Below, piece by piece: positions 1-8,341 of a DNA stretch of 64,000 bases. The notes beneath the pieces are model-generated. The model worked only from the letters and a program-made list of their open reading frames with translations. It had not been told where the DNA came from and did no database searches. Every line of letters begins with the position of its first letter. Within the stretch, counting starts at the first letter, position 1. Source of the stretch: Aulosira sp. FACHB-615 (GTDB lineage: Bacteria > Cyanobacteriota > Cyanobacteriia > Cyanobacteriales > Nostocaceae); assembly GCF_014698045.1 (NCBI RefSeq), contig NZ_JACJSE010000019.1, forward strand, positions 61,163-125,162, written 5' to 3'. Both the position numbers and the translations under genes were made by a program.

Positions 1-157
1 CTGGTTCTAAATCTGGATATTCTTCTAAAATTTCCTCTATAGATTTGCCATTAGCTACTAAATTAACAACAAGAGAAACTGGAATCCGCATACCACGAAT
101 ACAAGCTTGTCCTGCCATAATGTTACGGTCAAATGTAATTCTGCTCAGATTTAACAT
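1..157 (-). CDS. DUF433 family protein, partial at window edge
   Basis: Reading the minus strand from an ATG at 157 gives about 52 residues that run off the left edge. The visible part has the pattern of DUF433 proteins: a short N-terminal strand, then a Gly-Gln-Ala-Cys-Ile-Arg-Gly segment, the Arg-Ile-Pro-Val-Ser turn, and a helix with Ser-Ile-Glu-Glu-Ile-Leu-Glu-Glu-Tyr-Pro. DUF433 proteins are small helix-turn-helix-like proteins, often the antitoxin-like partner of a PIN- or DUF5615-type protein. Such a partner would lie outside the window to the left. The frame is open throughout the visible part. Confidence 0.75.
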   Translation of the reverse strand, partial: MLNLSRITFDRNIMAGQACIRGMRIPVSLVVNLVANGKSIEEILEEYPDLEP

Positions 158-218
158 AAAATTACTTAAATTATTTCTAATGGCATTTCTTTAATTAAAT
201 ATAACTTCTACATACACA

Positions 219-385
219 TATCTTGGGGAGCATCCCACTTTTTTATATGTCATTGCGAGGAACGAAGCAATCGCAAAATCTTACCATTCTGAACGAGTGC
301 ATGAGATTGCTTCGTCGTTCCTCCTCGCAATGACAATTATCCTCTATGTGAAAAATAAAAACTGGGATGTACCCCATATCTTGCG
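219..385. repeat. Palindromic MITE-like element with GTCATTGCGAG core
   Basis: This stretch can fold back over almost its whole length. The outer arms read GGGGAGCATCCCACTTTTT on the left and, as reverse complement, GGGGTACATCCCAGTTTTT on the right. The inner arms carry GTCATTGCGAGGA and its complement near 320-334. It holds no coding frame. The inner core (GTCATTGCGA...GCAATGAC) recurs near 35600-35670 with different outer arms. It fills the roughly 300-base gap between the DUF433 gene and the lipoprotein gene. Confidence 0.65.
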
Positions 386-457
386 CCTAGCACCGACGAA
401 TGGAATTTGCGGCTATAAAAACGAAGTCCGCGAAGGCGGAATAACATAAAATTTGTA

Positions 458-865
458 CTAGTTAATCAAATAACTACGCCAAACAGGTTGAGATTCTTTA
501 CTGGTTTTATCGGGTAGCAGTAACCGCCAAGTTTTACCTTCTTGTTGAATTTGCAAGTAAAGTTCAAAAGGCTGTTGCAGTTGCTTTAACTGTCGCTGTG
601 GTAGTTTGATAATTAAATCGTATTTTCCTTTGACACGGAAAGCAGGTAAATTTTTAATTGTCAGTGCCTTTTCTTCAGCAATCTTCAGCTGCTTAATTTC
701 AAATCCCTGAAAATCTATATCTAATTTCTGGCTGAGGTCTTGTTTGGTTTGCTCTAGCTCAAGTGCGATCGCTTTCTCTACCAACTCACTTGTAGGCAGC
801 AGTCCAATAGTACCACAAGCCGTTAACAACACCAGCAAAACCATTGCAACAAACAATCGCACCAT
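458..865 (-). CDS. Putative lipoprotein of unknown function
   Basis: This is a 135-residue protein. It starts with a short basic N-terminus, a hydrophobic stretch and a Leu-Thr-Ala-Cys lipobox at about residues 14-17, so the mature protein should be lipidated on Cys17 and membrane-anchored. The rest is soluble and mostly amphipathic, with a Lys/Gln-rich region near residues 85-105. No catalytic motif is evident and I do not recognise the family. The ATG at 865 is the first start and directly precedes the signal sequence. A MITE-like palindrome lies downstream. The lipobox is clear; the function is unknown. Confidence 0.7.
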   Translation of the reverse strand: MVRLFVAMVLLVLLTACGTIGLLPTSELVEKAIALELEQTKQDLSQKLDIDFQGFEIKQLKIAEEKALTIKNLPAFRVKGKYDLIIKLPQRQLKQLQQPFELYLQIQQEGKTWRLLLPDKTSKESQPVWRSYLIN

Positions 866-1161
866 CTTTAGTTATTCTACTCTCCAGGGCTAGTATAGCG
901 GCATATATCTAAAATTTAGCTATTTACCATCTTAAATAGCCATAATGTACTTAATTTTACCTGTCTAGTCCATGATTGCATCTTATTTATAACTAAAGTC
1001 ATACATCCTCTTAGCATTAATTAAATATCTTGATGAAGAGTCTTATCCAGCTTTGGGTTCTGAGATATCTTTATTTCAGATCATCATAACTTTATAGATT
1101 TGTACATTTTTCGAGCTTGTGTAGGATAAGTATTATCAGGAAAATCAGTATTTATCTCGAA

Positions 1162-1322
1162 TATATATCAATCCGATTTGATTTCTGAAAAAATTTTAGT
1201 ATGTGTAGGGTGTGTTAGGCGTAAGCCGTAACGCACCGAAAACTTTGCTGTAGATGTCGTACTCTCGCCGATAACACATCCTACGTATTAGATTTTTGAT
1301 CAATCACATTTGATTCTTATAT
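1162..1322. repeat. MITE-like element with imperfect terminal inverted repeats
   Basis: The 502-base gap between the lipoprotein and dioxygenase genes contains this element and no convincing ORF. Its ends are AT-rich imperfect inverted repeats that include TTTGATTT on both sides. Inside is a second, better pair: GTGTAGGGTGTGTTA on the left against ATAACACATCCTAC on the right. The TTTGATTT ends resemble those of the elements at 21432-21560 and 55592-56000, so it may be a diverged member of that family. The flanks, 866-1161 and 1323-1367, show nothing else. Confidence 0.45.
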
Positions 1323-1367
1323 CTGAGTTATCTGTAATTATCATGCCATCAATTAACTAGAAAATAT

Positions 1368-2261
1368 ATGCACTTGCTATTACCTAAAATCCAAAAAAGA
1401 ATCTTTAAAAAAATTTATCAATTTCCTTTTATAAAACATCAAAATGATGTTGCTTATCAGGAGGCAGTCAATCAACATCAACCCAATTTACCTACAATCT
1501 CAAAAGATGATTTAGAACTAGTTGACAAAATTCATCATGAAGGGGTTTCAATTACTTCTTTAGATGCTTTAGGAATTACACCTAATAATCAAATCCTGCA
1601 AACAGCCAAACATCTTTCTTCTCAAATAGAACCAGATATTAATAGTATTCATAATCAATATGTTATTCATGCCAGTCTACAACAAATCATGCAACATTCT
1701 GAAATTTTTTTATGGGGATTAGAACAACGTTTACTGAATATCACTGAGCATTATCTTGGCTTACCAGTCGCCTATCACGGTACATATTTTCGCCGAGATA
1801 TCGCCAATAAATTAGAGCAAGGTTCCCGACGCTGGCATTTAGATCCCGAAGACCGCAAAGTATTAAAAATTATCATTTATGTTAATGATGTTTCTGAAAG
1901 TCAGGGGCCTTTTCAATATATACCCCTATCTTTTACAGAAAAGATAGTTCAATCTTTAAAATATACCTACGGCTATATTTCCAATCAAACAATGCAACAA
2001 ATTATTCCACCAGATAATTATAAATCTTGTATAGGAAGTGCTGGTACAGTCATTTTTGCAGGGACAGGTAGCATTTTCCATAGAGGCAAACCCCCAGAAA
2101 CTTCCGACAGATTCACGATATTCTTTGATTACACTTCTCGCCGAAAACGAGAGCTATTTTACATTAATAATACTTTGCCACGTCAAGATTTACTGCAACT
2201 CTCACAAAACCTGAATATGCGACAAAAACAATGCCTATTTTGGCAAGATTACCTATTTTAA
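1368..2261 (+). CDS. Phytanoyl-CoA dioxygenase-like Fe(II)/2-oxoglutarate oxygenase
   Basis: This 297-residue protein has the jelly-roll signature of PhyH-type non-haem iron dioxygenases. A Trp-His-Leu-Asp segment near residue 157 supplies the HxD metal ligands. The distal ligand is the His of Phe-His-Arg-Gly near residue 237, followed by the Arg-Phe-Thr strand expected to bind 2-oxoglutarate. Family members hydroxylate small molecules or acyl chains with O2 and 2-oxoglutarate; the substrate cannot be read from sequence. The gene converges with the next one and their 3' ends overlap by 9 bases. Base composition is AT-rich, as in its neighbour. The class call is solid and the substrate unknown. 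Confidence 0.75.
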   Translation: MHLLLPKIQKRIFKKIYQFPFIKHQNDVAYQEAVNQHQPNLPTISKDDLELVDKIHHEGVSITSLDALGITPNNQILQTAKHLSSQIEPDINSIHNQYVIHASLQQIMQHSEIFLWGLEQRLLNITEHYLGLPVAYHGTYFRRDIANKLEQGSRRWHLDPEDRKVLKIIIYVNDVSESQGPFQYIPLSFTEKIVQSLKYTYGYISNQTMQQIIPPDNYKSCIGSAGTVIFAGTGSIFHRGKPPETSDRFTIFFDYTSRRKRELFYINNTLPRQDLLQLSQNLNMRQKQCLFWQDYLF

Positions 2262-3116
2262 ATTACTTTTTTTAGGTATCACATTCCTAATACCACTTTT
2301 AACACCCATATTATCACCTTGATAACGAGGTATGATATGAATACTGGCGTGCATAATATTTTGTCCAGCTTCTCGATTAATATTCATGCCTACATTAAAA
2401 CCATCAGGTGTAAATTCTGTTTTGAGCATCTCTTGAACCTTATTCACCATCCACCAACAAGCAGATTGTTCTTTAAATGGTAATTCAAAATAATTACTTA
2501 CATGGCGTTTAGGAATTACTAAAACATGACCTTTGCTTACAGGATAACCATCGAAGATTGCATAAGCTGTTGCTGATTCTGTTAATAGCTTTAAATTTTT
2601 ATAGGGATTGCAGAATATACAATTATTCGAGGAATTTCTTTGGTAGTTATAGTGAGTATATTCATATACTTCTCGGCTTTCATCTAAATAAATAGAATGA
2701 AACGGTAGCTTAACTATACATTGATAAGTTGGTTTTTTATGAACATAATGTTCTCTAAAACCTTGTTTTTTAATATCTCTTCTGACGACATAATAAGCTT
2801 TACCACCTGGTTTTAACAGATGAGATACTTCCATTAACACATTAGCTTGTTCTTCCGCAAACAAGACATTTAAGACATAAAAACAAATTATTGTATCAAA
2901 TTTTCCATGAGGATAATCAGGTAAATAATAAGGATCATATCCTGTAATATCAAAACCTTGTTCGCGTAACAATTTCACATCGTTACCAAAACCACAGCCA
3001 AAGTCTAGTATTTTACCTCGCAGTAGGTTTTGATTTAAGAGAAATTTTGCTGGAAATGAAAGGTATGTTCTTTCTATGGCTGTAAGATGACTGAATTGAT
3101 TTTTTTGCTGCTGCAT
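2253..3116 (-). CDS. Fusion of SAM-dependent methyltransferase and HIT domain
   Basis: The 287-residue product joins two unrelated domains. Residues about 30-135 form a class I methyltransferase: Gly-Lys-Ile-Leu-Asp-Phe-Gly-Cys-Gly-Phe-Gly is the SAM-binding motif I, and a Leu-Leu-Lys-Pro-Gly-Gly segment follows. Residues about 165-280 form a HIT (histidine triad) nucleotide-hydrolase domain with an Asn-Cys-Ile-Phe-Cys start, Gly-His-Val-Leu-Val-Ile-Pro-Lys-Arg-His, and a C-terminal triad region. That triad reads His-Ala-Ser-Ile-His-Ile-Ile instead of His-x-His-x-His, so the residue that is normally the nucleophile is Ser. The gene overlaps the convergent dioxygenase gene by 9 bases. The enzyme role is unknown. 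Confidence 0.8.
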   Translation of the reverse strand: MQQQKNQFSHLTAIERTYLSFPAKFLLNQNLLRGKILDFGCGFGNDVKLLREQGFDITGYDPYYLPDYPHGKFDTIICFYVLNVLFAEEQANVLMEVSHLLKPGGKAYYVVRRDIKKQGFREHYVHKKPTYQCIVKLPFHSIYLDESREVYEYTHYNYQRNSSNNCIFCNPYKNLKLLTESATAYAIFDGYPVSKGHVLVIPKRHVSNYFELPFKEQSACWWMVNKVQEMLKTEFTPDGFNVGMNINREAGQNIMHASIHIIPRYQGDNMGVKSGIRNVIPKKSNLK

Positions 3117-3205
3117 GAAATGACGATTTTTAGGTCATTCCTGTCTTAGCACAACTAATCATCAAGTTGTTATTTAACTCACATCTTCAATAATCTTAAA
3201 TAAGC

Positions 3206-3251
3206 AATAAAAAAGGATATGTAGCGTAAAATTACTTTACTATACATATCC
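3206..3251 (-). terminator. Rho-independent terminator of the 136-residue gene
   Basis: On the minus strand, 16 bases past the stop codon of the 3267-3677 gene, a long stem is followed by a T-rich run. On the plus strand the stem is GGATATGTAGCGTAAA against TTTACTATACATATCC with a 5-base loop, and the T-rich run is read as AATAAAAAA at 3206-3214. Confidence 0.7.
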
Positions 3252-3266
3252 TCTACTTGACTTTAT

Positions 3267-3677
3267 TTACTTAATAGCTAAAAGTTCTGAGACTACTGCA
3301 TGTGCTAATACAACGCTCGGCTCACTTTGAAGCGCAGCATAGTATTTTCTCGCAAACTCATTACCAACCTCAGAAGGTACAATTAAACTGCGAGCATTGG
3401 CAATTAAATTCTGCACATCTTCTAAAGATATGGGTTGATCAGATGATAAAGTTTCATCAATCTGCACCACTAATTCAGAAATTTTATGTAGCCAAGCAAA
3501 TTGCTCATCTGAAATTACAAGTCGAAAGAGTTGATTAGTCGATACTCTGCCATGAACTTGCTCATAGTTGATGCGTTCTGTATCTAGTAACATCCGGTGA
3601 AGATGGAGTAATTTATTTCGCAATTCACGCAGATATTGATGTTGATTGATTCGTCCGAGAAGTGTGTTGACTGTCAA
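3267..3677 (-). CDS. Conserved hypothetical protein, all-helical
   Basis: This 136-residue soluble protein has no signal sequence and no membrane segment. The sequence looks fully helical, with Leu-rich amphipathic stretches at residues 15-35 and 57-85 and an Ala/Val-rich C-terminal helix. I do not recognise a domain. Codon use and a clean terminator downstream support it as a real gene. It stands alone: the neighbours are the methyltransferase-HIT gene (same strand, 150 bases downstream) and a plus-strand hypothetical gene. The 282-base gap upstream (3678-3959) shows no further feature. Confidence 0.6.
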   Translation of the reverse strand: MTVNTLLGRINQHQYLRELRNKLLHLHRMLLDTERINYEQVHGRVSTNQLFRLVISDEQFAWLHKISELVVQIDETLSSDQPISLEDVQNLIANARSLIVPSEVGNEFARKYYAALQSEPSVVLAHAVVSELLAIK

Positions 3678-3959
3678 TTTAATCTATCCTCTTGTTAAGA
3701 TATTTTAAGGAGCTAAAGTACTAGAGCCGCAATTTGAGAATAGGTATAAAAGTTAAGATGAGTTAGATATTTAGGCTTAGACAGCAATCATCCTAGTTTT
3801 GTGAATTTAGAAGTTACTTTCTGCAAGCTGTCATGGAATTTACACTACTAGATATATTTCATATATGGTTCATCATAGATCAAATACCTGAAGCATAACA
3901 AATAGAGCTTACACTACTTTTATTTCGGGAAACCCTCGCTAAATTAAATAGGACGGTTT

Positions 3960-4247
3960 TTGTCAAGCTTGCAAATGAATATGGGAATAATCGAGCCTTA
4001 CAGTAGCGGGTTTCTAGAAATTTTACCAGAGGGCGAATGCAGCGATTATTGGTTGATTGCAGGGATACACATCAATGGCGAAGTTTTCTGTCCGAGTCCA
4101 CGCCTGTATCGTTCTGAACGGGTCGCCCTAGCAAGAGCCGCACAACTTTATGATTGGATAGTTGACCATCAGCAGCAAATTGTTGCGGGAGATTACTTTT
4201 GCTCACAGTTGAATTTATCCCTGTGGTATCAACCAAAAGTATCATGA
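3960..4247 (+). CDS. Small hypothetical protein, probable TTG start
   Basis: This is a 95-residue soluble protein with many aromatic residues and no recognised motif. The TTG at 3960 has an AGGA Shine-Dalgarno-like site 6 bases upstream. The in-frame ATG codons at 3975 and 3981 lack a well-spaced site, so TTG is preferred, though the shorter form is possible. The mid part (Trp-Leu-Ile-Ala-Gly, Gly-Glu-Val-Phe-Cys-Pro-Ser-Pro-Arg-Leu-Tyr) looks like a compact beta fold followed by an Ala-rich helix. It may be a cyanobacteria-specific family. The product is unknown. Confidence 0.5.
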   Translation: MSSLQMNMGIIEPYSSGFLEILPEGECSDYWLIAGIHINGEVFCPSPRLYRSERVALARAAQLYDWIVDHQQQIVAGDYFCSQLNLSLWYQPKVS

Positions 4248-4276
4248 TGTTTGCTGAAGTTTGATGGCAATATCCA

Positions 4277-5314
4277 TTATCGTTGAGATAATTCCATGAA
4301 ATTGGCTAGTTTATAGACTACTCTTGCACCTACGTTGCCATCCCACTCTGCATCACCCACTTCACAAACATCAAAGCCAATAATTTTTCTACCACTATTG
4401 ACTAGTTCACGAAGTATACAAAATGCTTGTTCTAGTTCCAAACCGCCAGCCACAGGTGTACCTGTATTGGGGCAAAGTTTTGGATCTAAGCCATCGATAT
4501 CAAAGCTAATGTAGACATATTCTGGCAAATGGTTGATAATTTCGCGGCATATCTCTATCCAGGTGATGCCAGCATAAAGTTTTTGCTTGATGGCTGGGTC
4601 ATAATAGGCAACAATGCGATTATGAGATTGATCAATCATTTGCACTTCATCATGGCTGATATCACGTAAACCTACCTGGACTAATTTAGAGATTTGCGGT
4701 AGTTTCACAGCGTTAAACATGATGGAAGCATGAGAAAATTCAAATCCTTCATAGGCATCGCGTAAGTCTGCATGTGCATCAATATGCAGAATGCCGTAGT
4801 TAGAATATTTAGTTGCCAGTGCTTGCAGATAACCTAATGGAGAACTATGATCTCCACCAATAACTGCAACTTGCTTACCTTGATTGATGGCTGCTTGAGA
4901 CTGGGTAAATAACCAGTGATTTACTTGTAAGGAAGCCTGATTAATTTCTGTGAGGATGGGAGTTAAATCGGGTGTGTCTGTGAGGGGTTTAGCTTGTGCC
5001 AGTCTTTCGATGATTTGGGCGGCTAGAGTGCGGTAGTAATTATTTTTTTCTAAAATATCTTGAGGAATTTCCACTAAGAAAATTCCCTGTTTCCAGCCAT
5101 CTGGGTTGTCAAAGTCAAATAAATCTAGTTGTGTTGAGGCTTCGAGGATTCTTTGGGGGCCGTTGGCTGTACCTGCACCATAGGAAACGGTGACTTCCCA
5201 AGGTACAGCAAAGACAATTAAGTTGGCTGACTCGTAATCAAAGGGCAAACCAAAGAGGTTGCCGTTAATTTCACCGACACCACTGGGATTATAGTCTGGG
5301 AGTGGGTTTATCAT
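4277..5314 (-). CDS. Ureohydrolase (agmatinase/arginase/guanidinase superfamily)
   Basis: The 345-residue protein has all three metal-centre motifs of the ureohydrolase superfamily: Gly-Gly-Asp-His-Ser near residue 152, Asp-Ala-His-Ala-Asp near 180 and Ser-Phe-Asp-Ile-Asp-Gly-Leu-Asp-Pro near 272. These bind a binuclear Mn or Ni centre that hydrolyses a guanidino group to urea. The family includes agmatinase, arginase, guanidinobutyrase and the cyanobacterial guanidine hydrolase. The extended N-terminus of about 40 residues and the Leu-Asp-Leu-Phe-Asp segment do not settle the substrate. It would feed arginine, polyamine or guanidine nitrogen use. No guanidine riboswitch-like context was noticed. 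The superfamily is certain and the substrate open. Confidence 0.85.
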   Translation of the reverse strand: MINPLPDYNPSGVGEINGNLFGLPFDYESANLIVFAVPWEVTVSYGAGTANGPQRILEASTQLDLFDFDNPDGWKQGIFLVEIPQDILEKNNYYRTLAAQIIERLAQAKPLTDTPDLTPILTEINQASLQVNHWLFTQSQAAINQGKQVAVIGGDHSSPLGYLQALATKYSNYGILHIDAHADLRDAYEGFEFSHASIMFNAVKLPQISKLVQVGLRDISHDEVQMIDQSHNRIVAYYDPAIKQKLYAGITWIEICREIINHLPEYVYISFDIDGLDPKLCPNTGTPVAGGLELEQAFCILRELVNSGRKIIGFDVCEVGDAEWDGNVGARVVYKLANFMELSQR

Positions 5315-5371
5315 CGATCGCCTGCTAGATTTACCTGGGTTGTCTGTATGTATTTTAGCGATCGCTCGGAA

Positions 5372-5827
5372 TTATTCACCATTTTCTCCTGGCGAAATTC
5401 CTAAAACTTTTTTAATTTCAGTGATTAATACAGCCGTCTCCACTGGTTTATGAACATAGCCTTGAAAACCCGATAATAATGCCAGATGATAACTTTCTTC
5501 CGCAGTCAGAGAAGTTAAAGCGATCGCAGGTGTATGCTGTTTTTGCCAGAGTAACATTTGTCTGGCTTTACGAATTAACGAATATCCATCTACTTTTGGC
5601 ATAGCAATATCAAAAATGAAAACATCAAATTTGCAATTTTTGATTAACTTCAGTGCTTCTAAAGCTGATGTTGCTGTTGTGATTTGCATACCATAAGTTT
5701 CTAGAATAAACTTCGTCAACAGCAGACTATCTTCACTATCATCTACTACCAGAATTTGCAAACCGTCTAAAGATTGGTCATTTTTTACATCGTCTTGGAG
5801 ATGTGAATCTTCGTAATTATTTGTCAT
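5372..5827 (-). CDS. Receiver-only response regulator (CheY-like)
   Basis: The product is a single receiver domain of 151 residues with no output domain. Visible features are the acidic Val-Val-Asp-Asp pocket, the phospho-acceptor Asp in Ile-Phe-Asp-Ile-Ala-Met-Pro, the Thr of Ala-Leu-Thr-Ser and the Lys of His-Lys-Pro-Val-Glu. A longer frame begins 11 codons upstream. The ATG at 5827 is chosen because AAGGAGG lies 10 bases before it. A roughly 25-residue linker precedes the domain. The 5' region contains a stem near 5873-5911 (GTAGTAGTCAG against CTGACACTAC). No kinase gene is adjacent, so it is probably partnered with a distant hybrid kinase. Confidence 0.85.
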   Translation of the reverse strand: MTNNYEDSHLQDDVKNDQSLDGLQILVVDDSEDSLLLTKFILETYGMQITTATSALEALKLIKNCKFDVFIFDIAMPKVDGYSLIRKARQMLLWQKQHTPAIALTSLTAEESYHLALLSGFQGYVHKPVETAVLITEIKKVLGISPGENGE

Positions 5828-6080
5828 GATCAGCTGTGCCTCCTTAGTTGGCCTTATCAATTACGGAGGATTTCCCGGTAGTAGTCAGCCGCAAACTGAC
5901 ACTACTGGGCAACTGTAATCAAGCTACCACGACATCACAACACAAACCAAAATAATCAACCCAAGAGACTGGAAATCTGGGGCTATACAAACAAAGCCTG
6001 CGATCGCAGGCTAATTATTGGCTGCTTCATATCGATTTGGGATGAGTGCTGTATTCTAAATACTGACGATTACTCTGGGA

Positions 6081-6503
6081 TTAAGACAAAGAATATCCTG
6101 TGGTATTTTTGACAAACTGCAAAACTTTCAGATAAGAATCTGGATTATTGGAGGGGTTGATCACGATTGGGATAGTGCCATCTGGTAGCCAAAAAGTTAT
6201 CCTACCATTGGGTTCTTGACAGAAAGAACTAATGCAATGGAGGTTAACTACATATTCATTTTTGCCGTCGATAATTTTCACCCAGTGACCACTGTCTACT
6301 TCGACATCGGTGACTTGTTCGAGATATTTGAGAACTTTTTGATAGTCTTCTAAGTTATTTTGAGGATTAATGACAATTGGAATGGCGCTATCAGGCAACC
6401 AAAAAGTAACTCGGCCGTTCTGTTCATAGCAAAAAGCATTTACACGGTCAAAATTAATCACATATTCTTTCCTCTCGTAAAAGATTTTCATCCAGTACGG
6501 CAC
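6081..6503 (-). CDS. Hypothetical protein made of two tandem copies of one domain
   Basis: The 140-residue protein is an internal duplication. Residues about 1-66 and 70-136 align along their length, sharing Glu-Tyr-Val-(Ile/Val)-Asn, Asn-Gly-Arg-(Val/Ile)-Thr-Phe-Trp-Leu-Pro-Asp and Ile-Pro-Ile-Val-Ile-Asn-Pro. Each unit looks like a small beta-rich module followed by one helix. No enzyme motif is visible. Translation probably starts at GTG 6503, because AAGGAGAT lies just upstream of it. It stands between the receiver gene and pyrG on the same strand, separated by more than 100 bases from each. I do not know the function. Confidence 0.65.
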   Translation of the reverse strand: MPYWMKIFYERKEYVINFDRVNAFCYEQNGRVTFWLPDSAIPIVINPQNNLEDYQKVLKYLEQVTDVEVDSGHWVKIIDGKNEYVVNLHCISSFCQEPNGRITFWLPDGTIPIVINPSNNPDSYLKVLQFVKNTTGYSLS

Positions 6504-6614
6504 AACATCTCCTTAAGTCCAATGTGGAAAAATGATGCTAACCCTGTATAACAAAATATCTCTGTCCTAAGTCAATGTTGGTTTGGGTAAATTCACAACT
6601 CAAGTTTGAGTGGG

Positions 6615-8252
6615 TTAAGAAACCTCTACAGGTGTTTGTAGATTAGTCTTTGGGTATTTAAGAGCGATCGCAGCCTGCATAAATCCCTCAAATAAAGGAT
6701 GAGGATTGCTAGGACGCGATTGAAACTCTGGGTGAAATTGACAAGCGATAAAGAACGGATGATTGGGAAATTCGACAATTTCCACTAAGCGGCCATCGGG
6801 AGAAGTACCACTAATCACATAGCCAGATTCTAACAATAGCTTACGATAAGCATTGTTGAATTCATATCTATGTCGGTGCCGTTCATAAATCACATCATCT
6901 TGATAAAGCTTCCCAGCTAAAGTATTGGGCAGAATGTGACAAGGATATAAACCCAAGCGCATTGTCCCGCCTAAATCAACTACGTCCTGCTGTTCTGGCA
7001 AGAGGTTAATGACTGGATTAGTCGTATCAGGGTCAAATTCAGCACTGTTAGCATCTGAAAAACCGCCGATGTTTCTAGCCCATTCAATGACAGCACATTG
7101 CATTCCTAAGCATAAACCCAAAAATGGGATATGGTGATCGCGGGCATACTTGATAGCTGCAATTTTACCATCTACTCCCCGCGTTCCAAAACCACCAGGC
7201 ACTAGTACACCGTCCACGCCTTCTAAATAATTTTCGGCTGGTTCTGTTTCTAAGATTTCTGAGTTGATCCATCGCAGGCGCAAATCAGCATGGGTAGCGA
7301 TGGCTGCATGGCGTAAGGCTTCTACCACAGATAAATAAGCATCACTTAACCGCACATATTTACCGACAATGGCAATTTCCAAAGTCCGCTTCGGACTGTA
7401 TAGCCGTTCTACCATTGTGCGCCACTGAGTTAAATCAGGTGTGCGTTGTTCCATTTGCAGCAATGCTAGTGCTTGTTCTGCCAAGCCTTCCCGTTCTAAA
7501 ATCAGTGGTACTTCATAGATACTCAAGGCATCTTGAGAAGTAATCACACATTTTTCGGGTACATCACAGAATTCAGATAATTTTTGCTTTAATCCTGCGG
7601 GGATCGGGCGATCGCTCCGACAAACTAAAATATCTGGTTGAATGCCAATGGATCTCAGTTCCTTCACAGAATGCTGTGTTGGCTTGGTTTTCATTTCCCC
7701 AGCCGAAGCAATGTAAGGCAATAAAGTGACGTGCATATACAACACATTCTGCCGCCCCACTTGCTTCCGCAACTGGCGAATTGCTTCCATAAACGGCAGA
7801 GATTCGATATCTCCTACCGTACCACCAATTTCCGTAATTAATACATCAGGGTTGGTGTCTTTAGCAACCAAAGTAATTCTGTCTTTAATTTCGTTGGTAA
7901 TATGGGGAATTACCTGGACTGTGCCGCCATTGTAGTCACCGCGCCGTTCTCTGTTAATCACAGCTTGGTAAATTGAACCTGTCGTCACACTGTTAAAACG
8001 TGACATTAAGGTATCAGTGAAGCGTTCGTAATGACCCAAATCTAAATCGGTTTCCGCCCCATCTTGGGTAACAAAAACTTCCCCATGCTGAAAAGGACTC
8101 ATTGTACCGGGATCGATATTAATATAGGGGTCTAATTTTAAAATTGACACCGAATAATCCCGTGATTTGAGCAAACGTCCTAGACTTGCTGCTACAATTC
8201 CCTTGCCGATACTGGAAACTACACCTCCAGTTACGAAGATAAATTTAGTCAT
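6615..8252 (-). CDS. pyrG: CTP synthase
   Basis: The 545-residue length is normal for the family. The enzyme makes CTP from UTP, ATP and glutamine in the cytoplasm. The N-terminal synthase domain begins with Thr-Gly-Gly-Val-Val-Ser-Ser-Ile-Gly-Lys-Gly. The C-terminal class I glutaminase domain has the nucleophile Cys in Gly-Leu-Cys-Leu-Gly-Met and the His-Pro-Glu of the triad near residue 513. The gene is divergent from the amidase gene, with a 90-base spacer that must hold both promoters. It looks intact and ordinary. Confidence 0.97.
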   Translation of the reverse strand: MTKFIFVTGGVVSSIGKGIVAASLGRLLKSRDYSVSILKLDPYINIDPGTMSPFQHGEVFVTQDGAETDLDLGHYERFTDTLMSRFNSVTTGSIYQAVINRERRGDYNGGTVQVIPHITNEIKDRITLVAKDTNPDVLITEIGGTVGDIESLPFMEAIRQLRKQVGRQNVLYMHVTLLPYIASAGEMKTKPTQHSVKELRSIGIQPDILVCRSDRPIPAGLKQKLSEFCDVPEKCVITSQDALSIYEVPLILEREGLAEQALALLQMEQRTPDLTQWRTMVERLYSPKRTLEIAIVGKYVRLSDAYLSVVEALRHAAIATHADLRLRWINSEILETEPAENYLEGVDGVLVPGGFGTRGVDGKIAAIKYARDHHIPFLGLCLGMQCAVIEWARNIGGFSDANSAEFDPDTTNPVINLLPEQQDVVDLGGTMRLGLYPCHILPNTLAGKLYQDDVIYERHRHRYEFNNAYRKLLLESGYVISGTSPDGRLVEIVEFPNHPFFIACQFHPEFQSRPSNPHPLFEGFMQAAIALKYPKTNLQTPVEVS

Positions 8253-8341
8253 AGTAATTTTGTATTTCTCTCTTGCGCCTTCTCAAAATACATCCCGTAA
8301 TTGTGCCATAGGCACTGTCATGAAATCTTCTGTGATTTGTT

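Noticed and set aside
4277..5314. Assignment of the ureohydrolase as agmatinase (speB) or as guanidinase
   Set aside because: Metal motifs are common to the superfamily and no substrate-specific residue could be judged without alignment, so no symbol was given.
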